64,000 bases of DNA from the NCBI GenBank assembly GCA_036924085.1, contig JAVGWX010000018.1, positions 20,077,464 to 20,141,463 of the forward strand, read 5' to 3'. The notes under the pieces were generated by a model. The model saw only the letters and a list, made by a program, of their open reading frames with translations. It ran no database searches and had not been told where the DNA came from. This document shows, in pieces, positions 55,028-64,000 of the stretch. How positions within the stretch are numbered: position 1 is the stretch's first letter; the number at the start of each line of letters is the position of its first letter. The position numbers were made by a program, and so were the translations under genes. The DNA is from Ariolimax columbianus. Lineage: Eukaryota; Mollusca; Gastropoda; Stylommatophora; Arionidae.

Positions 55028-56083
55028 TCTTCATTCCTCACCATGACCTGCCACTTTATGAACACAAGTCTTCATTCCTCACCATGTCCTGCCACTTTAT
55101 GAACACAAGTCTTCATTCCTCACCATGTCCTGCCACTTTATGAACACAAGTCTTCATTCCTCACCATGTCCTGCCACTTTATGAACACAAGTCTTCATTC
55201 CTCACCATGTCCTGCCACTTTATGAACACAAGTCTTCATTCCTCACCATGTCCTGCCACTTTATGAACACAAGTCTTCATTCCTCACCATGTCCTGCCAC
55301 TTTATGAACCCAAGTCTTCATTCCTCACCATGTCCTGCCACTTTATGAACACAAGTCTTCATTCCTCACCATGTCCTGCCACTTTATGAACACAAGTCTT
55401 CATTCCTCACCATGTCCTGCCACTTTATGAACACAAGTCTTCATTCCTCACCATGTCCTGCCACTTTATGAACACAAGTCTTCATTCCTCACCATGTCCT
55501 GCCACTTTATGAACACAAGTCTTCATTCCTCACCATGTCCTGCCACTTTATGAACACAAGTCTTCATTCCTCCCCATGACCTGCCACTTTATGAACACAA
55601 GTCTTCATTCCTCACCATGTCCTGCCAATTTATGAACACAAGTCTTCATTCCTCACCATGACCTGCCACTTTATGAACACAAGTCTTCATTCCTCACCAT
55701 GTCCTGCCACTTTATGAACACAAGTCTTCATTCCTCACCATGACCTGCCACTTTATGAACACAAGTCTTCATTCCTCACCATGTCCTGCCACTTTATGAA
55801 CACAAGTCTTCATTCCTCACCATGTCCTGCCACTTTATGAACACAAGTCTTCATTCCTCACCATGTCCTGCCACTTTATGAACACAAGTCTTCATTCCTC
55901 ACCATGACCTGCCACTTTATGAACACAAGTCTTCATTCCTCACCATGTCCTGCCACTTTATGAACACAAGTCTTCATTCCTCACCATGACCTGCCACTTT
56001 ATGAACACAAGTCTTCATTCCTCACCATGTCCTGCCACTTTATGAACACAAGTCTTCATTCCTCACCATGACCTGCCACTTTA
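55028..56083. repeat. 41-bp minisatellite grown inside RTE-C, ~26 units
   Basis: Unit TCTTCATTCCTCACCATGTC + CTGCCACTTTATGAACACAAG. The first unit continues into LINE coding (on -: GIKWQVMVRNEDL), so the array is an expansion of RTE-C sequence. An A/T variant (ATGACC versus ATGTCC) is clustered in the last third (55580-56080), which suggests group duplications. Confidence 0.97.
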
Positions 56084-56338
56084 TGCCCATTATGCTTCGA
56101 AGGTATCTGTTAATGAAGGAGTGGAGTTTTTATTGTTTGCCCTTGGTCGTTCGCCATGTCTCCGCTCCATACAGCAACACTGACTCGACACTTGCGTTGA
56201 ATATTCTAATTTTGGTGTGAATCTTGATATCTCTGATCTCCATAAATTGTTTAGTGTCAGGAATGCCCTTCTTGCCTTTCCAATTATGATCCTTACATCT
56301 GCATTTGTTTCTCCTGATGTGACTATTGTGCTGCTTAA

Positions 56339-57061
56339 CCCTACCAGACCGCTGTCCCCATTTTTCGGTAATTTCCTTAACTGCCGCTAAACCGCTGGAC
56401 CTAATTTTCGGTAATTTGGATAGTACGTCATAAAATGCGTCACAATCTAAAAATAACCAACCAATCGTGGTCAATCCTCGTGATTAGTCATTGCAAATGG
56501 CTGCCCCCATGTTTGAATTGATTTTGTGGGGTTTAACGTGAACAAATTCGGAGAATTGACAATGAAACGAACGGATGATGAACCAAGCACTTCAACAGGA
56601 AAGCAAAGTAAGTCTAGGCTTATGACAGTCCAACAGGTGATCAATAATTTGGTTGATTCAGACTCTGTTCAAGTGAAACAGACAGTGAGAGCTCGAGTGA
56701 TGAGATGAAGGCTTTTCTTGGACTGAGGATCTATATGGAATACTCATGTATAAAGCCCAGCTATCAGGATTATTGGACAAATGAGGGCTCTTTGTTGTGT
56801 TTACTCCCGGATTTCGAAATGTTTTATGACTCGAGACAGATTCTTTGCCTTTTGCTGGGTGGATTGGCACACAAAGGTGGAATATTGACGCTAGATGAAA
56901 GGTAAACCTATTTTCTACAATGTCTCCAAGCTACATCTTATTCTAACCACTTGTTTGCATGTAACTAACATTTTTCTATATCATGTTGGTTTTTTTCTCT
57001 TTAATGCTCTGGAACCCAGGAATGGGGGACAGTTGGGTTCAGGGCCTTAGGTCTGGTAGGG
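56339..57061 (+). mobile_element. piggyBac-like element 1, TTAA-flanked, broken transposase
   Basis: 12-bp perfect inverted ends CCCTACCAGACC / GGTCTGGTAGGG, flanked by TTAA at 56335-56338 and 57062-57065. A subterminal CTGTCCCC is also inverted near both ends. Removing the element and one TTAA restores RTE-C reading FTYLSSTIVTSGE. Inside, 56526-56905 encodes a fragment of piggyBac transposase: KRTDDEPSTSTGKQSKSRL, then in another frame SSSDEMKAFLGLRIYMEY and SYQDYWTNEG, the start of the DDE domain. It is frameshifted at ~56700 and lacks the rest. Confidence 0.94.
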
Positions 57062-58932
57062 TTAAATAAGTAAAGGTATCCACTTCCTCCAACTACTCTC
57101 CGTCCAGCATGATTGGTTCTTTGCTGTTAGTGTTGAGTTTAAGGAACTTGGTTTTCTTCATATTGATATTCAGTCCCAGTTTTGCCGATTGTTCTTTCAC
57201 TCTATCAAGTTTCTCTTGCATGTGTGACAAAAGTACCAAATCATCTGCATAGTCCAGGTTCTCCAATTGTGACAATAGTGTCCACTGACTACCAGTTTTT
57301 TTGCCTTCGATTGATGTCTTCATTATCCAATCTATAGTCAACAAGAACAGGAAAGGTGAGAGCAGGCGTCCCTGTCTCACCCCTGATTGCACCCTGAAGC
57401 TGTCAGTCAGTACTCCTTCATGTACCACTCTACTGTGTCTTTGTACATATTCTGGATAAGGGTTGGGTACTTCTCTGGTATCGCATAGTGTCAACAGTAT
57501 AGAGTACTTCAATCCACACTGTCAAACGCCTTTTCATAGTCTATAAAATTTGCATATAGGGATGATTTCCATTCAATACTTTGTTCTACTATGATGCATA
57601 GCGTAGCTATATGATCTGTGCATGATCTTCCCTGACGACATCCTGCTTGTTCCTCCCTGAGCTTTTTGTCTACTTCAGTTTGAAATCTGTCTAAGATGAT
57701 TCTGTTGAATATCTTGCCTGGCACTGACAGTAATGTAACCCTATAATTGCTGCAATCTGCCAGGTCCCCCTTCTTAGGCTATTTAATCAGATGTCCTTCT
57801 TTCCATTCTGTTGGCACTCTCTGCTCTCCTCAGATCTTCTTGAATAATCCTTGCAGTGTATCAGTGGCCTTATCTATTTCTGCCATTATGATTTCTGCTG
57901 CTATTCCATCTGGTCCTGCCGCTTTCCCTTTCTTGAGTTTGGATATGGCCCTTTGGATTTCTATCTTACTTGGTGGGTTGCAGTCCAAGTTCAGGGTCTC
58001 CTCTGCTGGTAGGATGTTCCGTGCTTCTTGTGGTGGATGTCTGTTTAGACTTTCTTTGAAATACTGAACCCATCTTTTGTTGTTTCTCTGGTGATGTCCT
58101 TCTCTATTTTTGATTGGTTTGTCTGTCTGAATATATCTATTTGACACACTCTTTGTTAATGAGTAGAGATCTCTCATTTTTCCTCTCTCTGATGCCTCTT
58201 CTGCGTCCTGTGCCAGCTTGTCAATATATTCCCTTATATTTTCTTATACATGTCTTGACCTCTTTGTCTGTAACAGTATAATTACTCTGTGTTTCTGCTT
58301 TGGGTGACTCAGGTTCAGCAATTGTTGATTATAGCTTTCTTCTTTTTACTTTCTTCTATTTTATGTAATGTCTCTGTTGTGATCCATTCTTTGTGTTGGT
58401 TTCTTCCAATGTCTTATTCCACATCTCTTTAGCATGGTCCCACATACTATTAATGTCCATTTCTTCATCCTTATATAGCTCTTGTAGCACTTGGTAGCTG
58501 TTATAAAGTTTTAAGCTAAATTCTGTCTTCTCCAGGTGTTGTAATAGGTGTATGTTATATCTTGCTATCCTTGTGCCCTATACTTGGTACTTTTTTAGTT
58601 TGAGCTGCAAGATCCCCAGCAACATGTGGTGGTCTGATGCTACATCTGCACCTTGCTTTACTCTTACATCTTGTAGTGTACTTCTGAATGCTTGACTGAC
58701 ACAGATGTGATCAATCTGATTTTCCGTTACATGGTCTGGATATCGCCATGTAGCCTTATGTATCTTTTTATGTGGAAACATGATTCTTCCAATTATGATT
58801 TTGTGTAGTGCACATAACTGCAAACATTTCTCCATTTTCATTCATCTGTCCCATTTTTTGTCTTCCAATAATCTGTTTGTAGCCTAGATTATCTGCTCCC
58901 ACTTTAGCAATGAAGTCTCCCATTAAAATTAA

Positions 58933-59954
58933 CTCTTAAAGGCCATAAGAACGCTGTTGGCGTTCTTCCTGGTGTCCGCTTGATGCCAGAAAAATGCCCA
59001 AATCATTAACAGCACATAGAACAAAATTTGTTTAGTTTTTTTTTCTGTGTTTCTAGATTTTAATTGATATTACAGGGCAAGGGAAGTGACTCTTATATTT
59101 ACGTTTCAGTTTGTTTCAAGATTTTTGTGACGAAATTCAAAGTTGGAAAACATTTGTTATCTTTCACGTCAGCCAAATTTTTGTTGTTTATCACAAAAAT
59201 GTGTAGCAAACCTAGCACTTCATGATTGTCTAATAGTAGGTTGTTTTTAACTGTAGAAAAGGCTAGGGAGTTGAATTCAATGATGACGATTCACATTTTT
59301 CTCATGTTGAATCGGAGTCAGACATAGAATAAAATATTATTCAACCAGTCAAGACCTAGTACTGCTAAAAGGCAAAAAAGTATGACTGTACCATCAACAG
59401 AAAAATGAAGATGCAATATTTATAAAGCAAACTCGAGAGAACATGATAGCTAATGGGTTTCAGTACCAAATTACATCACCACTGCTGACTGACTGGGACT
59501 CAGAACTCATTCAGATTGCTGCAAAAATGTGGTCGACCATGTGGAGTGAATGGAGACCTGCAAGTCAGTGACACATCACTCTATTTGACTGCTACAGAAA
59601 ATTATTTTCTTGTAGATATTATTCATATGTGGATTACTGTTATTCTGAAGTACACTAGACCAATATGCATTACGTTTCAGTGGTTATTCATAGATTGGTG
59701 ATATTTTTGTATGTGAACAATAGTTTTTATTACAAAAAAATGACAATATAATTATTAATAATTACTTGTAATATTTTATTAAATTGTACAAGATCTTCAT
59801 ATTCTTACTGCATATTCATTTTCCTTTAATTTGATATTTAACATGTTTGTCTTCCTTAAGAAATAATTAAGAAAAGTCAAGTTTTATGAAGAGACTTCTT
59901 TTATAGAAAAAATTATTCTGGCAAAACTAGTTATAAAATTATGGCCTTTAAGAG
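58933..59954. mobile_element. piggyBac-like element 2, TTAA-flanked, 16-bp TIRs
   Basis: Perfect inverted ends CTCTTAAAGGCCATAA / TTATGGCCTTTAAGAG, flanked by TTAA at 58929-58932 and 59955-59958. Excision restores RTE-C reading KYLLILMGDFIAKVG. The interior is AT-rich and holds only hints of a coding remnant (acidic FNDDDSHFSHVESESDIE, ~59274-59330 +), resembling the acidic N-terminus of piggyBac proteins. Probably non-autonomous. Confidence 0.9.
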
Positions 59955-60694
59955 TTAAGAGATATTTCTTTTTCTGCATGTCCAGGACCTCTTCCAGCTT
60001 ATTGTAAAACTCTTGCTTTTCATCACCGTCGACCTTGTTGGGGCATAGCACTGAATGATGTTTATATTGATGTGTTTGTTCCTCGTTCTAAAGCTTGCGC
60101 TCATGATTCGATTGGTAATAGCCTCCCACTTTATGAGTGGCTGCTGTGCTTCTCTGGAGAGCATCAGTGCCACTCCCTCTGTATGTTGGGAATCAGTTCC
60201 CTCGTTTCCAGAATACATTATCATTTCCCCAGTAGTCAGTCTCATCTTTCCTGATTGTATCCATCTTGTTTCGCACAGTCCTAGCACTATCAATTTGTAA
60301 TTCCTCATCTCTTTAGCTATCTGTGCTTTTTTACCTGCCTGCTACATAGTTCTAACATTCCAATTCTCTATATTTGTTTTCTTCTTGGTATTCAGAAGGG
60401 CAGTCAGCCGTGGAGCTTCCTTGCGGCTTTCACTCCACTGCAACTGTCTTCTGGTTTCCGATAGCCCTTCCTTTCCCAAGGCCGTTTGCTTTTGCATTGT
60501 TATCAATGTTTTCGTAACCGACATTTTTTTTTTATAGATTTGGGTGGTCGGTCCTAGCCTAACCTATTATACACTAGGTGAGTTGTCCGTGTTTAGTCTA
60601 TTCCTTCCCTCATGACCTATCCAACTTGGGTGACCCTTCTGGAAGCTTTCACTTCCGTTGGCTTAGCTCCTGTGATCATTAAAACATGCAAGCT

Positions 60695-61085
60695 CCCTCA
60701 CGACCATTCCAAGGAAACAAACTTGAGGGAGCCTGTTGAGCATAAGTGTTCAATAAATACATGCCAAGCCATCAAATGTTGACCTGTCCGTATCTGATGA
60801 AGTTGTTCGTGCTTAAAGTTTCTACAGGATGGGGTGTGAAGGAAGACTAACGTCTGGTCAGGCACAATATACTGATCAGACATGTTAGTCAGGGTCAGGT
60901 GAAATATACTGGCCAAAACCCTCACCTCGGATTCCTCGCAGCCCTTCCTGGAAGGGATCGACCTGATCTCCGTAGCAGTGAGCGATACGCAGATGAGGCC
61001 ATGCATAGCACAAACACATGGAGGACACTGGTCCACCTTCATCAGCACACTCAGGATGTGAGGAAAGCTATTGCAGCCTGCCCCT
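60695..61085 (-). repeat. 37-bp VNTR dispersed repeat (copy 4), two units
   Basis: On -: CACATCCTGAGTGTGCTGAT, GAAGGTGGACCAGTGTCC and TCATCTGCGTATCGCTCACT, then two 37-bp units containing GATCAGTATATTGTGCCTGA. It supplies the longest flank of this family in the window. Confidence 0.75.
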
Positions 61086-61298
61086 AAACAGCCTTTTTAG
61101 AGCGCACAAAAGAGTAAACCTACTCATTGTGGGCATTATCAACAACAATAGCAACAAAAAACCACAGGATGGGGTAGTCCACCACATACCCAACCTTCCT
61201 TAGCTGCATCTTACCTTGCAGGTTACAGTGTTATTATTTTTTGCTCCTCTTTCCAGTACCACTAACACTCTGGGTGTCATAATTAATAAATATATATT
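61086..61298. other. No gene recognised
   Basis: Unassigned spacer. Confidence 0.4.
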
Positions 61299-61302
61299 TT
61301 AA

Positions 61303-62021
61303 CTCATTCACTCCCAAATATTTTGGACCTCTGAAAGCTATTTTTATTTAATGTAAAACTTAACCACAGCAGTACTTAGTTGTGATCTATTTATCTTCAA
61401 TAAAAGTTCCTGGAAACAACATATATTATACACATAATTGTGACCAGAATTCAATGGAATACACATATTTTACAAATGGATGTGAAAATTTGTGTATAAG
61501 GGGTTATAGTTGCATAATTGTTTTTATTTTTTTTAATTATGAAAAAAATGTTCCCCTATACACTAGCATGACTATGCAAGTACTTGAACCTTTACTGAAT
61601 TTGTGAACTGTTACTACCATTGCTTGACAAAAAAGAGGGCACCGCCCCCTTGTAAGTAGATTTAGTTTCACTTTCATCACTCGACTTCGAACTAAGACTA
61701 GATAAAGAAATTGAAATAGCGCTATCAGAACTATCAAAATCTTCATTATCACTACAGCTAGAAATATATAGTCTCCGTTAGCAATAATGTAGTATATCTA
61801 TTACCGAGCTTGCACTGTAGAAACTGTATTTGGTCCGGCTGAAGGGGCATGAGTTAACTCTTCCGGAAATGAAAAGTACAAAAACAGTACTTCCGATAAT
61901 AACCAAAACAGGAATGGGAAAATATATGATTTTGTAAAGTCACAAAAGTCTAAATATTGGCTTCTGGGTTTTCTGGAAAAAAAAACAGAAACTGATGTAT
62001 CAGCTCGTAGGAGTGAATGAG
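61303..62021 (-). mobile_element. piggyBac-like element 3, TTAA-flanked
   Basis: 12-bp perfect inverted ends CTCATTCACTCC / GGAGTGAATGAG, flanked by TTAA at 61299-61302 and 62022-62025. A minus-strand frame (about 61790-61600) reads SDNEDFDSSDSAISISLSSL and SSKSSDESETKS, an acidic serine-rich stretch like piggyBac N-termini. No DDE domain. At 719 bp it is close in size to element 1 but has different ends. Confidence 0.85.
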
Positions 62022-62087
62022 TTAAAATTGTCTGAGCTGTAAATTCTAATACTGGAAACGTTGATATCAGAAGAACTTGTGTAAACA

Positions 62088-62240
62088 AAAAAGCTCTTTT
62101 CTTCTTCTCAAACTCCCACTACCAAGACCTGAATAGGGCCTTGCAAGTAGCAGGGTGTGGTCGGAAGAACGGAATGCGTTGTGTCGCTAGTTTACAGCTT
62201 GACTGCAGTATTTGCACCTTTCGGTCCGACGCAGCTGTTT
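62088..62240 (-). mobile_element. SINE-B 3' half
   Basis: TCTTCTTCTCAAACTCCC (tail), CAGTATTTGCACCTTTCGGT and the break at CCGACGCAGC. Confidence 0.88.
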
Positions 62241-62244
62241 TCTA

Positions 62245-62740
62245 AATCTCTAAATCCTGGTATTCAATCAGGCCCGTGTGTTTGATGCCAGGTAGCCAAA
62301 TATTGAGCAAACTCATTTCACTCTTTTGCCTTGGTGTACCATGTTGGGTCCAGGGCTTCCTTCAGGCCATCACTCCACCTCAGCATCGGTCGCCGACTAA
62401 GGCATCTGAAGTTGCAAGGCCATCACGATGTCACTCTACTCATCCATCTGTTATAAGGCATGCGCATTACATGACCGGCTCATCTGTATTTTCATAACAG
62501 CGCGACATATATGATTTCAGAGAAGGAAGTTCCGACTTCTGATCTCTGCATTACAGATTTGGCCTCCAATGGAGACCTTCAATGTTCTTCGCTTCATCGC
62601 TCATTGAACAATGCAGAGTCTATCTGTATCAGCTTTCCATGGGTTCAACACCTCACAGCCATATACCATAGCTGGAATAACCAGCCTGTTGAAGGTGTGA
62701 GCCCTAGCATTGTCGTTTTGCATCTGTTGCAGTATGGGTT
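62245..62740 (-). mobile_element. RTE-like LINE, C-terminal RT fragment
   Basis: Minus-strand pieces: RAHTFNRLVIPAMVYGCEVL, ...RTLKVSIGGQICNAEIRS, AGHVMRMPYNRWMSRVTSW and RPMLRWSDGLKEALDPTW. This is the generic post-RT region of RTE-like LINEs, family unassigned, with stops and frameshifts. Confidence 0.75.
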
Positions 62741-62744
62741 TCTT

Positions 62745-64000
62745 TTTCTTCTTCTTCTTTGTACGCAGTCAGACATCAACCTTTATTTTTTCGAAAAAAG
62801 CAGCGGTCATCCTGAGGCTGTCAACACTGCCATAGAGCTTGTCTAGTGTTGCCATTGGTGATGGCCACATCTGCTCTCTCTGATCCTCGTATGTCGGGCA
62901 GTTTTGCAGCAGATGTTCAGCGGTCATTTTCCCGGTACCACACGGGCATTCGTCAGTGCCACCTATCTTCAATTTGTTGAATAAGTGGTACCTCAGTCTA
63001 TTGTGGCCAGTGCGAAGTCTGAAGACCACGACCTGCTCTCTTCTGTTCAACTGGTAATAGGCATCGTTTTTGGTGTAGCCAGTATGTTCGGTTTCCCATT
63101 TGGTCATGTATCTAGCTCTAATAAGCCGTTTTGACTCTTCGTATGTCATACTAGTATCTGGTTGTGGTAGTCTTGCACCTTCTTTTGCCAGTCTGTCTGC
63201 CTCCTCATTGCCTTGGATATTGCAGTGGGATGGAACCCACTGCACCACTACCCTTTTTGGTGCAGACTGCTGGCATAGTTGACAGAGTACTGCTCTTAAA
63301 TCATTAAGTTCAGTATTTTCTGGCTTTTTAGTGCTGTGACTACGGCCAGGGCATCTGTAAGCAGGACTATATGGCTTTCATTCCTTTTACCTGTCACCAT
63401 TTCTTCCACTGCTGCCCTCAGTGCCTCTGCCTCCGCTCTGAAATTGCTTGTGTATTTTCCAGTAGCGAATGACAGTGTTATTTTTCTGCCATTTGGTAGG
63501 TTCAGAAATGCTCCTGCCCCTCCGTTCTGTGTTGTGTTTGTTACAGAACCGTCGGTGTATGCATGGGTCCAGTCCATGCTTGGGTAGTTTTCCGTTATGT
63601 AGCTCAGAGTAGTATCTCTTCTTTCTTTTTCAGTCTGGCAGTTTTTGTTTCTAATACCTGGTATATTTTCTACCACCTCTGGAAATATATGCTGCCTCCA
63701 GGTAGGTTTTCGTACAGTAGGGATGGGCTTTGGTGTTGTTAGTGCGTTCATGGGGTCTTCGTGCATCTTTGCTTTGGCTATTTCTGCAAAGTTTCTCCGT
63801 TTTAGTTTCCCATTTCCGAGATTGTTTAGTCTCTGGTGCATTGGATAGTCAGTCAGTCTTCTGAGTTTCTCTGCTTGCTGCTGGGCTATGCAGTCTCTTC
63901 TGTCGGTCATGGATTGCAGTTTTGTAATCTTTTCAAGTTCTACAATTGGCGTTGACTTCATGCCTCCTGTTATAACTCTCATGGCTTGGTTTTGGAGTTT
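62745..64000 (-). mobile_element. LINE-A 3' fragment running off the window
   Basis: RT thumb (GGMKSTPIVELEKITKLQSM), RNase H (HAYTDGSVTNTTQNGGAGAF, LLTDALAVVTALKS, VQWVPSHCNIQGNEEADR) and the knuckle CPCGTGKMTAEHLLQNC, ending KIKVDV* and a GAA-rich tail. A 1-base deletion near 63316 shifts the frame between the two RNase H halves. It keeps the ERRDTTLS segment that the full-length copy lacks. Confidence 0.94.

Larger units (their letters stand above)
54725..60690 (-). mobile_element. RTE-C LINE, near full length, multiply interrupted
   Basis: Minus-strand order: 5' region with GRPPKSIKKKMSVTKT (60524 downwards); endonuclease IENWNVRTM, LIVLGLCETRW, EGVALMLS and INIIQCYAP, then ILMGDFIAKVGADNLGYKQI, then HVTENQIDHICVSQ and ASDHHMLLG; RT KLKKGKAAGPDGIAAEI, RIILDRFQTEVDKKLREEQA, QAGCRQGRSCTDHIATL, YEKAFDSVD, SGVRQGRLLSPFLFL and LDYADDLVLLSH; C-terminal FTYLSSTIVTSGETNADV, SVLLYGAETWR and finally GWIGHMLQKA and RGRPKNTWRRECE. 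Several frameshifts make it inactive. Insertions: 56339-57061 and 58933-59954; minisatellite 55028-56083. Without them it is about 3.2 kb, the usual RTE length. Confidence 0.93.

Noticed and set aside
55028..56083. CRISPR-like array or satellite DNA of independent origin
   Set aside because: No spacers, and the unit is RTE-C coding sequence.

Overview
This is repeat-dense nuclear DNA from an animal, most likely a gastropod mollusc (a heterobranch such as a sea slug is my best guess). An 18S rRNA segment with metazoan, mollusc-like sequence, intron-flanked exons of two animal genes, and many non-LTR retrotransposons, tRNA-derived SINEs, mariner, hAT and piggyBac remnants all point that way. 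Nothing bacterial is present. The species is inference.

Host genes. Two single-copy genes are visible only as exons. The last exon of an ovo/OVOL-type C2H2 zinc-finger transcription factor lies at 11190-11425 (+), and the last two exons of an RWD-domain protein of the RWDD2 family lie at 53421-53640 and 50848-51057 (-). The 2.4 kb RWDD2 intron is filled with LINE 3' ends, a SINE piece and a 16-copy 37-bp satellite.

Ribosomal DNA. 20590-21828 (-) holds the first two thirds of an 18S gene with GC-rich ETS-like DNA upstream (21829-22440). The 18S does not finish. It runs into a degenerate ~190-bp tandem array (about 19965-20590) whose units repeat an 18S segment plus a short hairpin, and then into the 5' side of a full-length LINE on the same strand (ORF 15054-18989).

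Mobile elements. LINE-A (APE endonuclease, RT, RNase H, zinc knuckle) has one near-intact copy and fragments at 1-1490, 9300-9910, 51194-52160 and 62745-64000, so both window edges cut the same family. RTE-type LINEs occur as three families: RTE-A (4046, 9180, 28790), RTE-B (27806, 37133, 38603) and RTE-C (54725-60690, near full length). A CR1-like LINE occurs at 7155, 7785, 30206, 42940 and 54240. SINE families A to G are named here for convenience. RTE-C is interrupted by two TTAA-flanked piggyBac-like elements and by a 41-bp minisatellite grown from its own coding sequence; a third TTAA-flanked element lies at 61303-62021.

Simple and tandem repeats. The largest is an essentially perfect (GTT)n array of about 2.4 kb (24045-26489). 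There are more than a dozen minisatellites (23, 25, 27, 33, 37, 39, 41 and 44 bp units), several of which arose inside mobile elements. Long open frames over these arrays are artefacts. The window therefore reads as layers of insertion around two gene ends and a broken rDNA unit, with target-site duplications giving the order of several events.
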